Below are positions 8,084 through 20,100 of a DNA stretch of 64,000 nt, in pieces. Both the position numbers and the translations under genes were made by a program. This DNA comes from Clostridiales bacterium DTU089 (GTDB lineage: Bacteria; Bacillota; Clostridia; Oscillospirales; Acutalibacteraceae), in NCBI GenBank assembly GCA_001513045.1, contig LFSB01000014.1:7236-71235 (forward strand), given 5' to 3'. The notes beneath the pieces were generated by a model, which did no database searches, was not told the DNA's origin, and saw only the letters and a program-made list of their open reading frames with translations. How positions within the stretch are numbered: position 1 is the stretch's first letter; each line of letters begins with the position of its first letter.

Positions 8084-8587
8084 ATGAAAAATAAAATGCT
8101 TAATCCGATAGCAATGTTTGTAATCGGACTATTGTTAGGTGTAATAAGCAGATTGCTTGACATATACACACAAAACCTCGGGAATATGTTTTCTCAAATG
8201 GCGATATGGATTTTATTCGGTACGCTGATTTCTATATACAGCGACACAAAAAAGAAAGCAATGATTAATGTGCTTCCCTTTTGTGTCGGTATGCTGATTA
8301 CATATTATGTTGTGGCAGCTGTTACCAAAGGAGTATACAGCAATCAATTTATAATAGGATGGACTGTTTTCGCGCTCGTTTGTCCGGTGCTCGCTTATTT
8401 CACTTGGATGACCAAAGAAAAGGGCTTTTTTCCAAAGATAATCGGTTGCGGTATTGTTGTTTTTTCAATTCTTACAAGTGTTATTTTGTTTGACAGATTA
8501 AGAATATATGACTTTGTAATCGATGGTATTTTAATCTATTTTCTGTTCATAAAAAAGGTGAAAAGAATTACAAGAGTTTCTAATTGA
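8084..8587 (+). CDS. DUF6518-like small membrane protein
   Basis: A 167-residue hydrophobic protein with five to six membrane helices and short loops; the C-terminus is basic (KKVKRITRV). Conserved-looking stretches include FSQMAIWILFGTLIS, GMLITYYVVAAVT and SVILFDRLRIYDF, which fit the DUF6518 family of unknown function. The start has AAAGGAG 11 bases upstream. The gene is AT-richer than its neighbours and stands alone between a terminator and the next promoter. The function is unknown. Confidence 0.7.
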   Translation: MKNKMLNPIAMFVIGLLLGVISRLLDIYTQNLGNMFSQMAIWILFGTLISIYSDTKKKAMINVLPFCVGMLITYYVVAAVTKGVYSNQFIIGWTVFALVCPVLAYFTWMTKEKGFFPKIIGCGIVVFSILTSVILFDRLRIYDFVIDGILIYFLFIKKVKRITRVSN

Positions 8588-8652
8588 AATCAGAAACAAA
8601 ATCCGTATGTCATATTTATTAACATGAATGCTCTGTATACAGTTAAAACCGC

Positions 8653-8681
8653 TTGCTTACAGCCTGCCGATATGGTAAGAT
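8653..8681 (+). promoter_or_regulatory. Candidate promoter of the DUF3788 gene
   Basis: TTGCTT (8653-8658), a 17-base spacer and TAAGAT (8676-8681), 46 bases before the start codon at 8728. Confidence 0.5.
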
Positions 8682-8727
8682 ATGGACAGTTGAATTCCCG
8701 ATACCGATATGAAAAGGGGCGGCGCGT

Positions 8728-9150
8728 GTGCTTGACATAACCGACAGAAGCAAAAAGCCGGATATTTCCGAAATAATCAGCTATGTTGACAATCCCGTGT
8801 TTGATGAGATTTGTACCTATATGCGTTCCGAATATAATGCCGGCTGTGAAATCGAGTACAGCAGAGACAATTTGCTGCCCGGCTGGAATGTGAAGTTCTT
8901 CAAATCCGGCAGAACACTGTGTCGCCTTTACCCTGACAGGGGCAAATTCAAGGTGCTTGTAGTTGTCGGCAAACGCGAGAAGGAGCGTGTAGAGGCGCGC
9001 CTGGGGCAAATGTCGGAGGAAATGAGAAGCATTTACAACAACACAAAAGAGGGCATGGGTCAGCGGTGGCTGATGATTCCGCTGTGCTCCCGAAATGCCC
9101 TGCGTGACGATGTAATGACGCTTGTTGATATCCGGAGATATCAGAATTAA
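8728..9150 (+). CDS. DUF3788 domain-containing protein
   Basis: A 140-residue soluble protein starting with GTG, with AAAAGGGG at 8712-8719 as ribosome site. The features WNVKFFKSGRTLCRLYP in the middle and RWLMIPL near the end fit DUF3788 (DNA-binding-like YdhG/YjbR-type fold in several annotations), a family of unknown role. No signal peptide or membrane segment. Monocistronic, followed by a strong terminator. Confidence 0.75.
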   Translation: MLDITDRSKKPDISEIISYVDNPVFDEICTYMRSEYNAGCEIEYSRDNLLPGWNVKFFKSGRTLCRLYPDRGKFKVLVVVGKREKERVEARLGQMSEEMRSIYNNTKEGMGQRWLMIPLCSRNALRDDVMTLVDIRRYQN

Positions 9151-9167
9151 GACAAGTCGCATAATAA

Positions 9168-9214
9168 AATCCGGTCTATACCCCGATTGAGGTACAGACC
9201 GGATTGTTTTTTTT
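9168..9214 (+). terminator. Terminator after the DUF3788 gene
   Basis: A 15-bp stem (9168-9182 with 9191-9205, one mismatch) with an 8-base loop, followed by G and eight T's. Confidence 0.88.
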
Positions 9215-9286
9215 CATGTTTCTCTGCGCGAAGTGAAGCCTTGCTTCGCCGACGGCTTGTGCGCTCTTCGCCGTTGGACTGTAATA

Positions 9287-10507
9287 TCATTTTGTGGCAA
9301 AGCGCACGGTTAATATGTCGTCCGAGCTTGTGTGCCAGAAGCTGTTTGCGCGCACCTCGGCTATATATTGAGTGTCCGGGGTAAGGCCGGTTATTTCCTG
9401 CGAAAGCCTTTCAGGCATATTGTAGAAATAATATCCCGACCACACGGAAAGCCTTTTTGCGGTCAAGCCTGAGTCTGCGTATTTCAAGGTGATGTCGTAG
9501 CTGTTGACGTAATCCTTTTCGATTTTTGCCTGTGAAAAATCTATTGTGCAGGTGTTTTCCGTCACGTCGGCTACACATGCCTCGCAGCTGCTGTCAAAAT
9601 ACGGCTTTACTGCGCCGGTAAGACGTATTTCATCGGTATATTTGAAGGATGAGGGCTCCCACGGTGTGTCGATTTCCCATGTGTAGGGGAAGAAGTTTTC
9701 CGTGAGTACATCGTACGGATACACCCGTACGTTGCCCTGCGCGTCCGCCTCGACAATAAGCATCTGCGCGGCGTTTTCATCGTTCGGGGGGCAGGTGCCG
9801 TATATTTTATCGAACTCGTCAAGCTCAAAATATGAGAGTGTGCCCGTACCCAGACAGGTGAAATGCTGCTGGTGAATTGAGCGGGGGTCGTTTATCGGGG
9901 CGTGTGAATGGCCCGAGAAGTCAATTATCTGCGGATAATCCATGAGTATGGGGGTCATTTCGTCCTCGCCCCAGTTTGCGCTGCCGTAAACAGTGCCGGA
10001 TATATGCGGATGCTGAAAGAAGAATATCGGCTTTTTTGCATCGTCGGCTGCGGCGGCGCGAAGCTGTTCGGCTATCCACGCCTTCTTTTCATCATTGAAA
10101 TGACAGCCGTGTGTTGTGGTTACGGCAATGAAGTGGAAACCGTTGATGAGCTTGTGTGTGTCGGGCTGCATGGCAAATATGCGTCCGAATTTTTCAAGAG
10201 CCGCGACTTCTCCGCCGTTGCGCTCGTTGAACTCGTGACTTGCCATTGTGAGTGTGACGACGGTGCCGCTTTTCAGGGCTTTGTCAATTGATTCCTTAAA
10301 GGCGTTCATCTGTATTTCGGAACCGCTTGTGGCAAAATCTCCGACAACATAAAGCGCATCGAGATTTTTATATGTCGGGTGTGACTGCGATATTTTATAT
10401 GCCGAATTGACTGCCTTTTCAAATCTTTCCCGCTCGACGGTGGGCGCATCCTCATAGTGTATGTCGCTTACAACCGCAAAGCGCAGAACGGGAGTAAAGT
10501 TATCCAT
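9287..10507 (-). CDS. Metallophosphoesterase, calcineurin-like
   Basis: A 406-residue phosphoesterase with no clear signal peptide. Metal-binding motifs appear in order: VVSDIHYED (about 13-21), VVGDFATSG, MASHEF, FFFQHPHISG and SGHSHAPIND. The third motif is normally GNH(E/D) but here reads ASHEF, so the metal-bridging Asn is Ser. The C-terminal 120 residues look like a fibronectin III-type beta domain (TGLTPDTQYIAEVRAN). It overlaps the esterase gene upstream by eight bases, so the two are co-translated. The substrate is unknown; activity may be reduced by the Asn change. Confidence 0.82.
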   Translation of the reverse strand: MDNFTPVLRFAVVSDIHYEDAPTVERERFEKAVNSAYKISQSHPTYKNLDALYVVGDFATSGSEIQMNAFKESIDKALKSGTVVTLTMASHEFNERNGGEVAALEKFGRIFAMQPDTHKLINGFHFIAVTTTHGCHFNDEKKAWIAEQLRAAAADDAKKPIFFFQHPHISGTVYGSANWGEDEMTPILMDYPQIIDFSGHSHAPINDPRSIHQQHFTCLGTGTLSYFELDEFDKIYGTCPPNDENAAQMLIVEADAQGNVRVYPYDVLTENFFPYTWEIDTPWEPSSFKYTDEIRLTGAVKPYFDSSCEACVADVTENTCTIDFSQAKIEKDYVNSYDITLKYADSGLTAKRLSVWSGYYFYNMPERLSQEITGLTPDTQYIAEVRANSFWHTSSDDILTVRFATK

Positions 10508-11528
10508 TTTTATTTTTCAGCCCTTTCAGTTTCGTGAATTCTTTCCAGGTTTTTTCGGCGTAGTATCTGTGGCCGCCTTCCCCGATTACCAGCGCACAGC
10601 TGTCGCTCGCCCCGGCAAAAGTATAAAGCTTTTGAATTATTTCATAGGACTCCTTCACGCCCTCAATCGGGAAAATTCCGTCCTGTCTGCCTGCCGCAAC
10701 AACCAGAATACGCGGTGCTATGAGCCCGCCGAGGTCCCCCATATCAAAATAATTCGCAATATCGGGAATATAGTTGCATGCACAGTGACGCATGGCTCCG
10801 ATGGAGTCGGAGTATGTGCACACGCTGCAGGAGGGGACAGCACCGGCTATCCTTTCATCAATGCACGCCGCATAAAAGGTTGCCGTACCGCCTCCGGAGT
10901 TACCTGTGCAGTATATGCTGTCTTTGTTGAGCTGCGGAAAGTGCTCAAGGGCGGTGTCGATAAGGCGCATGATATCCCATACGCGTTCACCGATGGTTGT
11001 TCTGCCGCAAAGCAACGCCGTCATTGCGGAATTATAGCAATCCGGACCGTCCGGAGTGCCTCCGCATTCTCCGAAGTTGCGTTGCTCCATAACGAGGGCA
11101 GCCATGCCGTGCGAAACCGCTTGAACAGCAAGGTCGCGGTCACCGGAAAGAGCCTCGGAAATATCTTCATCCTCCCAGTGCTTTCTGCCGAGTGAAATAT
11201 GCATTCCCTTTCCGTGCCCCTGAAGGCAAAGCATAACGTCAAAGGGCGGTGCTGAGTTTTTCGGAACAAGCAGATGACACGGAACGTAATACCCCTCTTC
11301 GCTCTGAAAACGAAACCGCGTTTCAAAAAAATCATTTTCCTCGCGGCTGTATTCAATGGTGAAATCATCGGGACATTCGGAAAATCTGTCTATTCCGACA
11401 AGGCTGCACAGCTTTTCACGTGCGGACTTCTGCCACTGCGGGAACGGTATTTCTCCGTTATATCTCATTGAAGGGATAAGGCTTTTCAGAAGCTCATGAT
11501 TGTGGATGAACGGTGTTTTGTAATTCAT
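10500..11528 (-). CDS. Alpha/beta hydrolase, acetyl-esterase-like
   Basis: A 342-residue alpha/beta hydrolase without signal peptide. The oxyanion region LCLQGHGKGMH, the nucleophile elbow TGNSGGG, an acid in GRQDGIFP and a histidine in GEGGHRYY form a full catalytic set. The N-terminal cap and the EQRNFGECGG segment fit the dienelactone hydrolase/acetyl xylan esterase-like group. A longer reading frame from TTG 11582 runs through a GC hairpin and is not favoured; ATG 11528 begins at MNYKTPFIHNHELLK. No strong ribosome site is seen. The 3' end overlaps the metallophosphoesterase gene. Confidence 0.78.
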   Translation of the reverse strand: MNYKTPFIHNHELLKSLIPSMRYNGEIPFPQWQKSAREKLCSLVGIDRFSECPDDFTIEYSREENDFFETRFRFQSEEGYYVPCHLLVPKNSAPPFDVMLCLQGHGKGMHISLGRKHWEDEDISEALSGDRDLAVQAVSHGMAALVMEQRNFGECGGTPDGPDCYNSAMTALLCGRTTIGERVWDIMRLIDTALEHFPQLNKDSIYCTGNSGGGTATFYAACIDERIAGAVPSCSVCTYSDSIGAMRHCACNYIPDIANYFDMGDLGGLIAPRILVVAAGRQDGIFPIEGVKESYEIIQKLYTFAGASDSCALVIGEGGHRYYAEKTWKEFTKLKGLKNKNG

Positions 11529-11540
11529 AAAATATAATAA

Positions 11541-11614
11541 ACAGTCTGCGCAGCCGGAGCTGCGTGCGGGTTTCTTGTTCAAACAATTAGAAGCGAAGCG
11601 TGAGCTTCGCTTCT
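11541..11614 (-). terminator. Hairpins after guaB
   Basis: On the minus strand a perfect 11-bp stem (11589-11599 with 11604-11614) follows guaB. It is followed by a second GC stem (CGCAGC-TCCG-GCTGCG within 11541-11570) and a T-rich tract. Either could end guaB transcription; neither has a classic long T-run. Confidence 0.5.
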
Positions 11615-11623
11615 TGGCTTTTA

Positions 11624-13087
<1,464 letters not shown>

Positions 13088-13130
13088 TTATCTCCTCTCA
13101 CAAAAATAACATAATGGATGAAATTAACTA

Positions 13131-13159
13131 ATTATACCATAACCGGACATGAAAGACAA
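13131..13159 (-). promoter_or_regulatory. Promoter of guaB
   Basis: Read on the minus strand: TTGTCT (13159-13154), 17 bases, perfect TATAAT (13136-13131), giving a leader of about 40 bases. No purine riboswitch-like structure is seen in it. Confidence 0.7.
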
Positions 13160-13189
13160 TATATAAATGGGAAAAAGCACAAATAAAGA

Positions 13190-13220
13190 CGAAAAAGCAG
13201 CCGCTTGCACGGCTGCTTTG
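13190..13220 (-). terminator. Terminator of the yebC-family gene
   Basis: A perfect 10-bp stem AAAGCAGCCG/CGGCTGCTTT (13194-13219) with a 6-base loop and T's on the minus strand, starting three bases past the stop codon. Confidence 0.85.
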
Positions 13221-13222
13221 TT

Positions 13223-13960
13223 TTATTCGTAATCGTCCTCGTTTTCCCAGTTGTGCCATACATCCTGAACGTCATCATTCTCCTCAAACATCTCAAGCAT
13301 TTTGCCCATGTTCTTGATGTCGTCGGGGTCTGTGAGCGCGGTGTAGGTGGTGGGAACATACTCAACCTCCGCGGAGACATATTTGTAGCCCGCCGCCTCA
13401 AGGTCATCTCTTATTGCGCCGAGGTCATTCGGCTCGGTGCGGACATCGAATATGTCGTCATCCGTAAGAAAATCCACTGCGCCCGCCTCAAGAGCGGCCT
13501 CCATGAGCTTGTCCTCATCAACACCGTCTTTTTCAATAAGGATTATGCCCTGACGGTTGAACATGAACATGACGCTTCCGGACTGACCCATGTTTCCGCC
13601 GTATTTATCGAAGTAATGGCGCACATCGGCAGCGGTACGGTTGCGGTTGTCGGTAAGGGTTTCGACTATAACCGCTATTCCGTTCGGACCGTAGCCCTCA
13701 TATACGATTTCCTCATATTCATTGGCGTTGCCTTCGCCGGCAGCCTTTTTGATGATTCTTTCGATGTTGTCGTTGGGAACGTTGTTGCTCTTGGCCTTTG
13801 CAATAACATCCTTGAGCTTTGAATTGCCGTTGGGGTCGGGGCCTCCGGCACGGACGGCTACGGCGATTTCGCGGCCTATCTTTGTGAAAACCTTGGCTCG
13901 CTGACCGTCGGTTTTTTCTTTTTTGCGTTTAATTGTGCTCCATTTTGAATGTCCTGACAT
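13223..13960 (-). CDS. YebC/PmpR family protein
   Basis: A 245-residue cytoplasmic protein with the family start MSGHSKWSTIKRKKEKTDG, the central GYGPNGIAVIVE motif and the acidic C-terminus (EENDDVQDVWHNWENEDD). Members are known as DNA-binding regulators and, in Bacillus, as a factor that eases ribosome stalling on proline runs (YeeI/TACO1-like). Length is normal. The start has GGAGG upstream on the minus strand. Transcribed alone from a strong promoter. Confidence 0.94.
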   Translation of the reverse strand: MSGHSKWSTIKRKKEKTDGQRAKVFTKIGREIAVAVRAGGPDPNGNSKLKDVIAKAKSNNVPNDNIERIIKKAAGEGNANEYEEIVYEGYGPNGIAVIVETLTDNRNRTAADVRHYFDKYGGNMGQSGSVMFMFNRQGIILIEKDGVDEDKLMEAALEAGAVDFLTDDDIFDVRTEPNDLGAIRDDLEAAGYKYVSAEVEYVPTTYTALTDPDDIKNMGKMLEMFEENDDVQDVWHNWENEDDYE

Positions 13961-14008
13961 TCTAAAAACCTCCAGATGAGTTTATACAAATAAAATTATA
14001 TGCAAGTT

Positions 14009-14037
14009 ATAATAGCACATAGTTTTTTTCTTGTCAA
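14009..14037 (-). promoter_or_regulatory. Promoter of the yebC-family gene
   Basis: Perfect TTGACA (14037-14032), 17 bases, then TATTAT (14014-14009) on the minus strand. The opposite strand here offers only a weak TTGTCA/TATTTC pair for the divergent glucan synthase gene. Confidence 0.8.
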
Positions 14038-14105
14038 ATCCATAAAGCATGTTTATTTCAATATTCTTCGGGCAAAAATAAAAGACGCAACAATATCGGA
14101 GGGCG

Positions 14106-17100
14106 GTGTGTTTTCTTTTGAAGGCAGAAAAAGGAAAGACCTCTTGTGCCGCGTTGCGCAGAGAGCTGAAAAGTCAGCTCAGGCATTTGCGCGCGGAATA
14201 CAAAAAAAGCATGGAAAAGACGCACGGCGAATCGGATGAATGGCTGTGTGACAATTATTACATTCTGGAGCGCGAGGGCAGGGAGTGTGTAAAGCGTACC
14301 GGAGAGATGCCGCCGATGCCTTCGGGCGCGGGAGGGCTTCCCAGGGCATATCTCGCAGCGCTGGATATGTGTCCGGACGGCGTTTTACCCTCCCAGAGTG
14401 AAATGATACGGATACTCGGTGAGCTCGGTGCACAGTCGGCTGAGCTTGAGTATTTTCATGTTTTGCTAAAGGCTGCCCTGATACGCTGTGCGTGTCTCGG
14501 AGGCGCGGGAAAAACCAAAAACGCGCTGCTGTTGAGCAACGCGGTAAAATCGCTTCGCAACACTGCCGATATTGATTTTCAAAGCATAGTTGAGGACGCA
14601 AGCGAGGTTGAAAAAATATTTTCGCAAGACCCGTCGGGAGTGTATCCCGAAATGGATGATGCTACAAAGACTATGTATCGAAAGGCGCTCTCGTACAGGG
14701 CGCGTAAGCTTGGAATTTCAGAGGCTGCGGCTGCCGAGCAGGTGCTCAGGAAGGCCTCCGGGTGCAGCGAGCGCTGTGCGGGACATGTCGGGACATATCT
14801 CGGCATAAACGCCTCCGGACGTGTGCGCGGAGCGGTGTTTCTCGTGCTTGAGGCGTTGCTTCCGCTTGCGGCATCGGCGGTTGCGGCTGTATTGCTCAAG
14901 AAATGGTACATCCTGCCGCTTACGTATTTCCCGTTCTGGGAAATAATAAAGGTTTTCACCGATTTCTTGTCGATGCGTCATACAAGCGCGGCATTTTTGC
15001 CGAGACTCGAAAACAACGGCAAGGTGCCGGACTCCGCCAAGACTCTGATAACGGTTTCAACTCTGCTTCCGGCGGCGGCAAAGAGCGCGCAGCTGAAAAA
15101 GCAGCTTGAGCAGCTGTGGCGCACAAACGGTCAACAGAATGTAAAAATCTGTCTTCTTGCGGATTTAAAGGGGTATTCTTCGCCCGTGAAGCCGCAGGAT
15201 GAGCTTGACGTGTCCGCGGCCGTGCGCGTCATACAGTCGCTGAACAAGAAATATTCCGACGGCTTTATTCTTGCCGTGCGCAAAAGGGAGTTCAGCTCAA
15301 CTCAGGAGGAATATACCGGCAGAGAGAGAAAGCGCGGTGCAATAACGCAGCTGATAAAGGCGGTGTATTCCGACTGCGGGGATTTTCTCGCGTTTGAGGG
15401 CGACGAAAGCTTTCTGCACGATATAAAATATATATTTGCGCTTGATTCCGATACGCGTCTGCCCATGGATACGGCGGCTCAGCTTGTGGATGTTGCCGAG
15501 CATCCCCTGAACACTCCGGTGGTTGATTGTGACAGGGGTATAGTTACGCGCGGATACGGAATATTTGCTCCGCGTGTGGAAACCGATGTGGCGTCTGCGG
15601 CGGCGACACATTTTTCCCGTCTTATGGCAGGGGACGGAGGTATAAGCCTGTATGAAAACACGGTTTCGGACAGATATCAGGACTTGTTCGGTGAGAGTAT
15701 ATTTTCCGGCAAGGGTCTGATAAACGTAAGGGTATTTTATGAGCTGCTTTCCGACACCTTTGACGAGGAGCGCATATTGAGCCATGATATTCTTGAGGGC
15801 TCGTTTTTGCGTACGGCGTTCGTCTCGGACATTCAGATTACCGACGGCTTTCCCTCGCGTCAGGGTGCGTATCTTGACCGCCTCAACCGCTGGGTTCGCG
15901 GAGACTGGCAAAACACAGGCTATATATTCCGGCATGTGCATCTGCACGGAGAGCGAGTTAAAAACCCTCTTTCCTCACTTTCGCGCTTCAAGCTTTTCGA
16001 TAATCTCAGACGCTCCTTTACTCCGGTGGCAGCCGCCGCGTGTCTCGCGTTTTCTGCTTTTATGCCGGCGCGCGCCGCAATGGTATGTATATATTCGGCT
16101 CTGCTTTGCACGGCGTTGCCGAATATATTTGCAGCCCTGCGCGCACTGTTCAACGGAGGTCCGACAATGTTTTCCCGGCTTTACTATTCCGGGACGATGC
16201 CGGTTGCCCGTGCATGCCTGCTTCGCGCCGGCGTGAATATTGTCATGCTCGCACAGACTGCCTATGTGTGCGCGAGCGGCATATTCAGAGCCCTGTGGAG
16301 GCTCGGGGTGAGCAAAAAGCAGCTTTTGCAGTGGACCGTGGCTGCCGACAGCGACAGGGCACAGAGCCTTCCCAAGCAATTTGTCAGATATCTGCCCTCA
16401 CTTATCTTCGGCTCGTTTCTTTTGGTTTTCGGTTCTCCGTTTGCCGCGGTATGCGGAGTTGTATTCATGCTCAATTTTCCGTACGCACTGTTTTCGGGCA
16501 GGAAAATCATCTACTCCAACGAAGCTCCGGGAGAAAAGCAGCGCGAAAAAATGCTTTCGTGTGCGGCGGCGATGTGGCGCTTTTATACGGAATTTTGCAC
16601 TCAAAAGGATAACTGGCTGCCTCCCGACAACGTTCAGGAAACACCGGTGTTCAGAGTCGCGCACCGTACCTCTCCGACAAATATCGGGCTTATGCTCGAC
16701 TGCATTCTCGCCGCAAGGGATTTTGGCTTTATTGACTCGCATACGCTGTATGAGCGCGTGTCCCGCACCCTTGAGAGTGTGGAAAAGCTTGAAACCTACA
16801 AGGGAAATCTGTTGAACTGGTACTCGACCGAGACGCTAAGGGCGCTGCACCCGAAATATGTTTCGACTGTTGACAGCGGTAATTTTATATGCAGTCTTGT
16901 GGCTCTGCGTCAGGGTCTTCTTGAATATATCGGGGAGTGTCCGCAGCTTCGGGAGCTTACCGCGCGTATATCCGTAATTATTAACAGATGCGACATTTCC
17001 GTGTTTTACAACAAGCGCAGAAAGCTGTTTTGCATCGGTATTGACCTGGAAACCGGGAAGGCTTCGGACTCCTATTACGACCTGCTTATGAGCGAGGCGA

Positions 17101-20100
17101 GAATGACCGGTTATTATGCCGTGGCAAGCCGCTCCGTACCTAAAAAGCACTGGGGCGCTCTCGGAAGGACTCTTGCGAGCGCCGGGCGTTATACGGGACC
17201 TGTTTCGTGGACGGGCACAATGTTTGAATACTTTATGCCGTATATTTTTATTCCTGCGTATCGGGACACTCTCGGCTATGAGGCGCTGCGGTTTTGCTCG
17301 TGGTGTCAGCGCCGCCGGGTGCGGGGTCTGGATTTGCCCTTCGGCGTGTCCGAGAGCGGATTTTACTCGTTTGACGCACAGCTCAACTATCAGTACAAGG
17401 CGAACGGCGTGCAAAAGCTCGGTCTGAAGCGCGCCCTCGATTCGGAGCTTGTAATATCGCCGTATTCCACCTTTTTGCTGTTGCCCTTTCAGCCGGGAAT
17501 TGCGCTTAAAAATCTTGAGCAGCTTGAAAAGCTTCAAATGACCGGACGCTGCGGCTTTTATGAGGCGGTGGATTTTACAAAGCAGCGCGTTGACAATCAG
17601 GATTACGCCGTTGTGCGCAGCTATATGGCTCATCATATAGGCATGAGTATGCTTTCGGTGTGTAACGCACTCGAAAATAATGTGATGCAAAAGCGCTTTA
17701 TGCTTGATGAGCAGATGTCTGCCGGCGCGTTCATGCTTCAGGAGAAAATTCCCTCAGGAGCAGTGGTGTTCAAGGATGTGGGCAAGCGTGATGTTCCCAA
17801 GCGTTCTCCGAGGATAACCCGCGAGGTGACCGGGATTGACGATATAAGCCCTCTGGCACCTAAAATGAGAATGTTGACAAACGGTGAGTGGACGGCCTTT
17901 ATTTCCGATTCCGGTGCCGGCGCATCGCTGTATTCGGGCTTGGATATAACGCGGCGGAACGGAGATTTGTTAAAATATCCTTCGGGAATCTTTGCGTTTT
18001 TTAAAAGTGAAAACAGTACGCTGCCCTTCACTCAGGCTCCGGCGTATATTGACGGATTCAAATACAGCGCGGAATTTTCACGCTGTGAGGCGACATTCGG
18101 CGTAAAGAGCAGAGGCGTTGAGGTCGAACAGGTTCTTACCGTTCATCCCCGTCTGCCGTCGGAGCAACGCAGATTTACAATAAAGAATAACGGCAGGTCA
18201 ATCTTGCGCGGAAATCTGATTATATATTTTGAACCCTCTTTGTGCCGTGCCGGCGAGGAGGAGGCACACAGGGCGTTTTCAAAGCTGTTTATAAAGGCGT
18301 CCTATGACCCGGATAAACGCCTGATACTTTTTTCAAGGCGCTCAAGGCAGGACGGCAAGGGTGCCGCGGCGGCTTTCGGACTTATCGAAAAGCTTCCGTT
18401 CACCTATGAGCTTTCACGTGAAAATGTACTTGAGAGGCCGTACGGAATATCCTCAATAGCCGAAGCTCCGGACAGCTTTACAAACAATGTGTATTCCGCG
18501 GATTGTTGTGCCGCGATAAGCGTTCCGGTAAAAATCCCGCCCAGACAGCAGGTGTCTGTCACGGCATTCCTATGCGCGGCGATGGATACCGTTCAGGCGG
18601 CGGAATGTGCGCTTTGCGTCCGCAGACAGGGCGTTACCGAGCCGCGTAAGGGCGCACCGGTGCCGTTTGAGGACGGAAGTCTTGAAAGTATAATAGCCTT
18701 TTCTCTGCTCCCGTGCGTGCTTTTCGACAGCGTGCGCAGCTTGAATTCGCATTCCGACCGGGAGTCTGCCGTATCACGGGAAAAGCTGTGGGAACAGGGG
18801 ATATCGGGTGATAACAAAATAATATACGTTGAGGTTCTCGGCAAGGACGATGTCAGCCGTGCCGTACCGTATGTGCGCGCGAACAGAAGGCTTTACAGGA
18901 GCGGAATTAAAACAGACGTCATAATCGGCTACCGTGAGGGCGGAGAATATGACACTCCGGTGCTCAGCGCTGTGAAGCTGATGCTCAAAAAAGAGGATGC
19001 GCAAAACGCGTTTTGTACGGACGGCGGAATCTTTCCGATAAACCTGAAAAACGCAGGCAAGGAAACCGAGCTTGCGCTCAGGGCGGCGGCGTGCTTTATC
19101 GCACCGGTTACCGGAGAACGGCTTGAGCTGCCGGGGGTAAGGTTTTCACTTAGCCGTTTTTTACCTCTTGAACCTGAGGAAACAGGCGAAAATTCGGTTG
19201 AGAACGGTGCGTATGTAATACGGAAAAAGCCGGTGCTTCCGTGGTGCTTTGCGTTTGCAAACAAAAGCTTCGGAACTCTTGTAAGCGACAGCAGCGCGGG
19301 CTTCAGCTTCGCGGTTAATGCTCACGAGAACAAGCTTACCCCGTGGTCAAACGATACAATGTCGGACAACACCGGAGAAATGCTGCTGCTTGAAACAGAG
19401 GGAAAAATTTATTCCCTGACTTTAGGCGGACGTACTGAATTTTCAAAGGACGGCGCTGTCTGGTCGGGAATTGCCGATTCGATTTCGGTTCGCGTACGTG
19501 TGAGTGTCCCCGCAAGAGGAATGAAGAAAAACACGGAGGTTGAGGTCTTCAACAGCGGAGAGCAGGAAAGGCAGGTAAAGCTTATGTATTACACGGAGCC
19601 GGTGCTTGGGAGCCAAAAGCCCCTTCCGCAATATGTAAAAGCCCAAAGGTACAGTAAAGGCTATTTGCTTTACAATGCCTGGAATACGGCGTTTCGCGGC
19701 GGATGTATGGCAGTGTCGTGTAATGGTCTGAACCTTTACACAACAAACAGGGCGGATGTGCTGTCGGGCAAGCTCAGGAGCAGTGAAAATCTGCGTTTCC
19801 CGGACTGTGCGGCAGTGGGCAAAACTCTTGTTCTGCCTGCCAAAAGGCGCGAAAAGATAAAATTTGTTCTCTCCTACGGCGCGAACAGTGATGCGGCGAT
19901 GAAAATCGCAGATATAGGCTGTGAGGGCACATGTCTTGACGGTGACTGGATAAAAACAGAAACTCCGGATAAAAATCTTGATGTGCTTGTGAATGATTTT
20001 CTGCCCTCCCAGATAATTTACGGCAGAATACTTGCCCGTACGGGCTTTTACCAGTGCGGCGGCGCTTGGGGCTTCAGGGACCAGCTTCAGGACGTAATAT

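Noticed and set aside
11529..11582. Longer N-terminus of the esterase from TTG 11582
   Set aside because: The added 18 codons cover a GC hairpin next to the guaB end, and the fold begins naturally at ATG 11528.
16040..16612. 190-codon frame inside the glucan synthase gene, and many similar antisense frames at 14179-20436
   Set aside because: They lie in other frames of a long, clearly coding gene with intact motifs throughout, and show no ribosome sites or family features.
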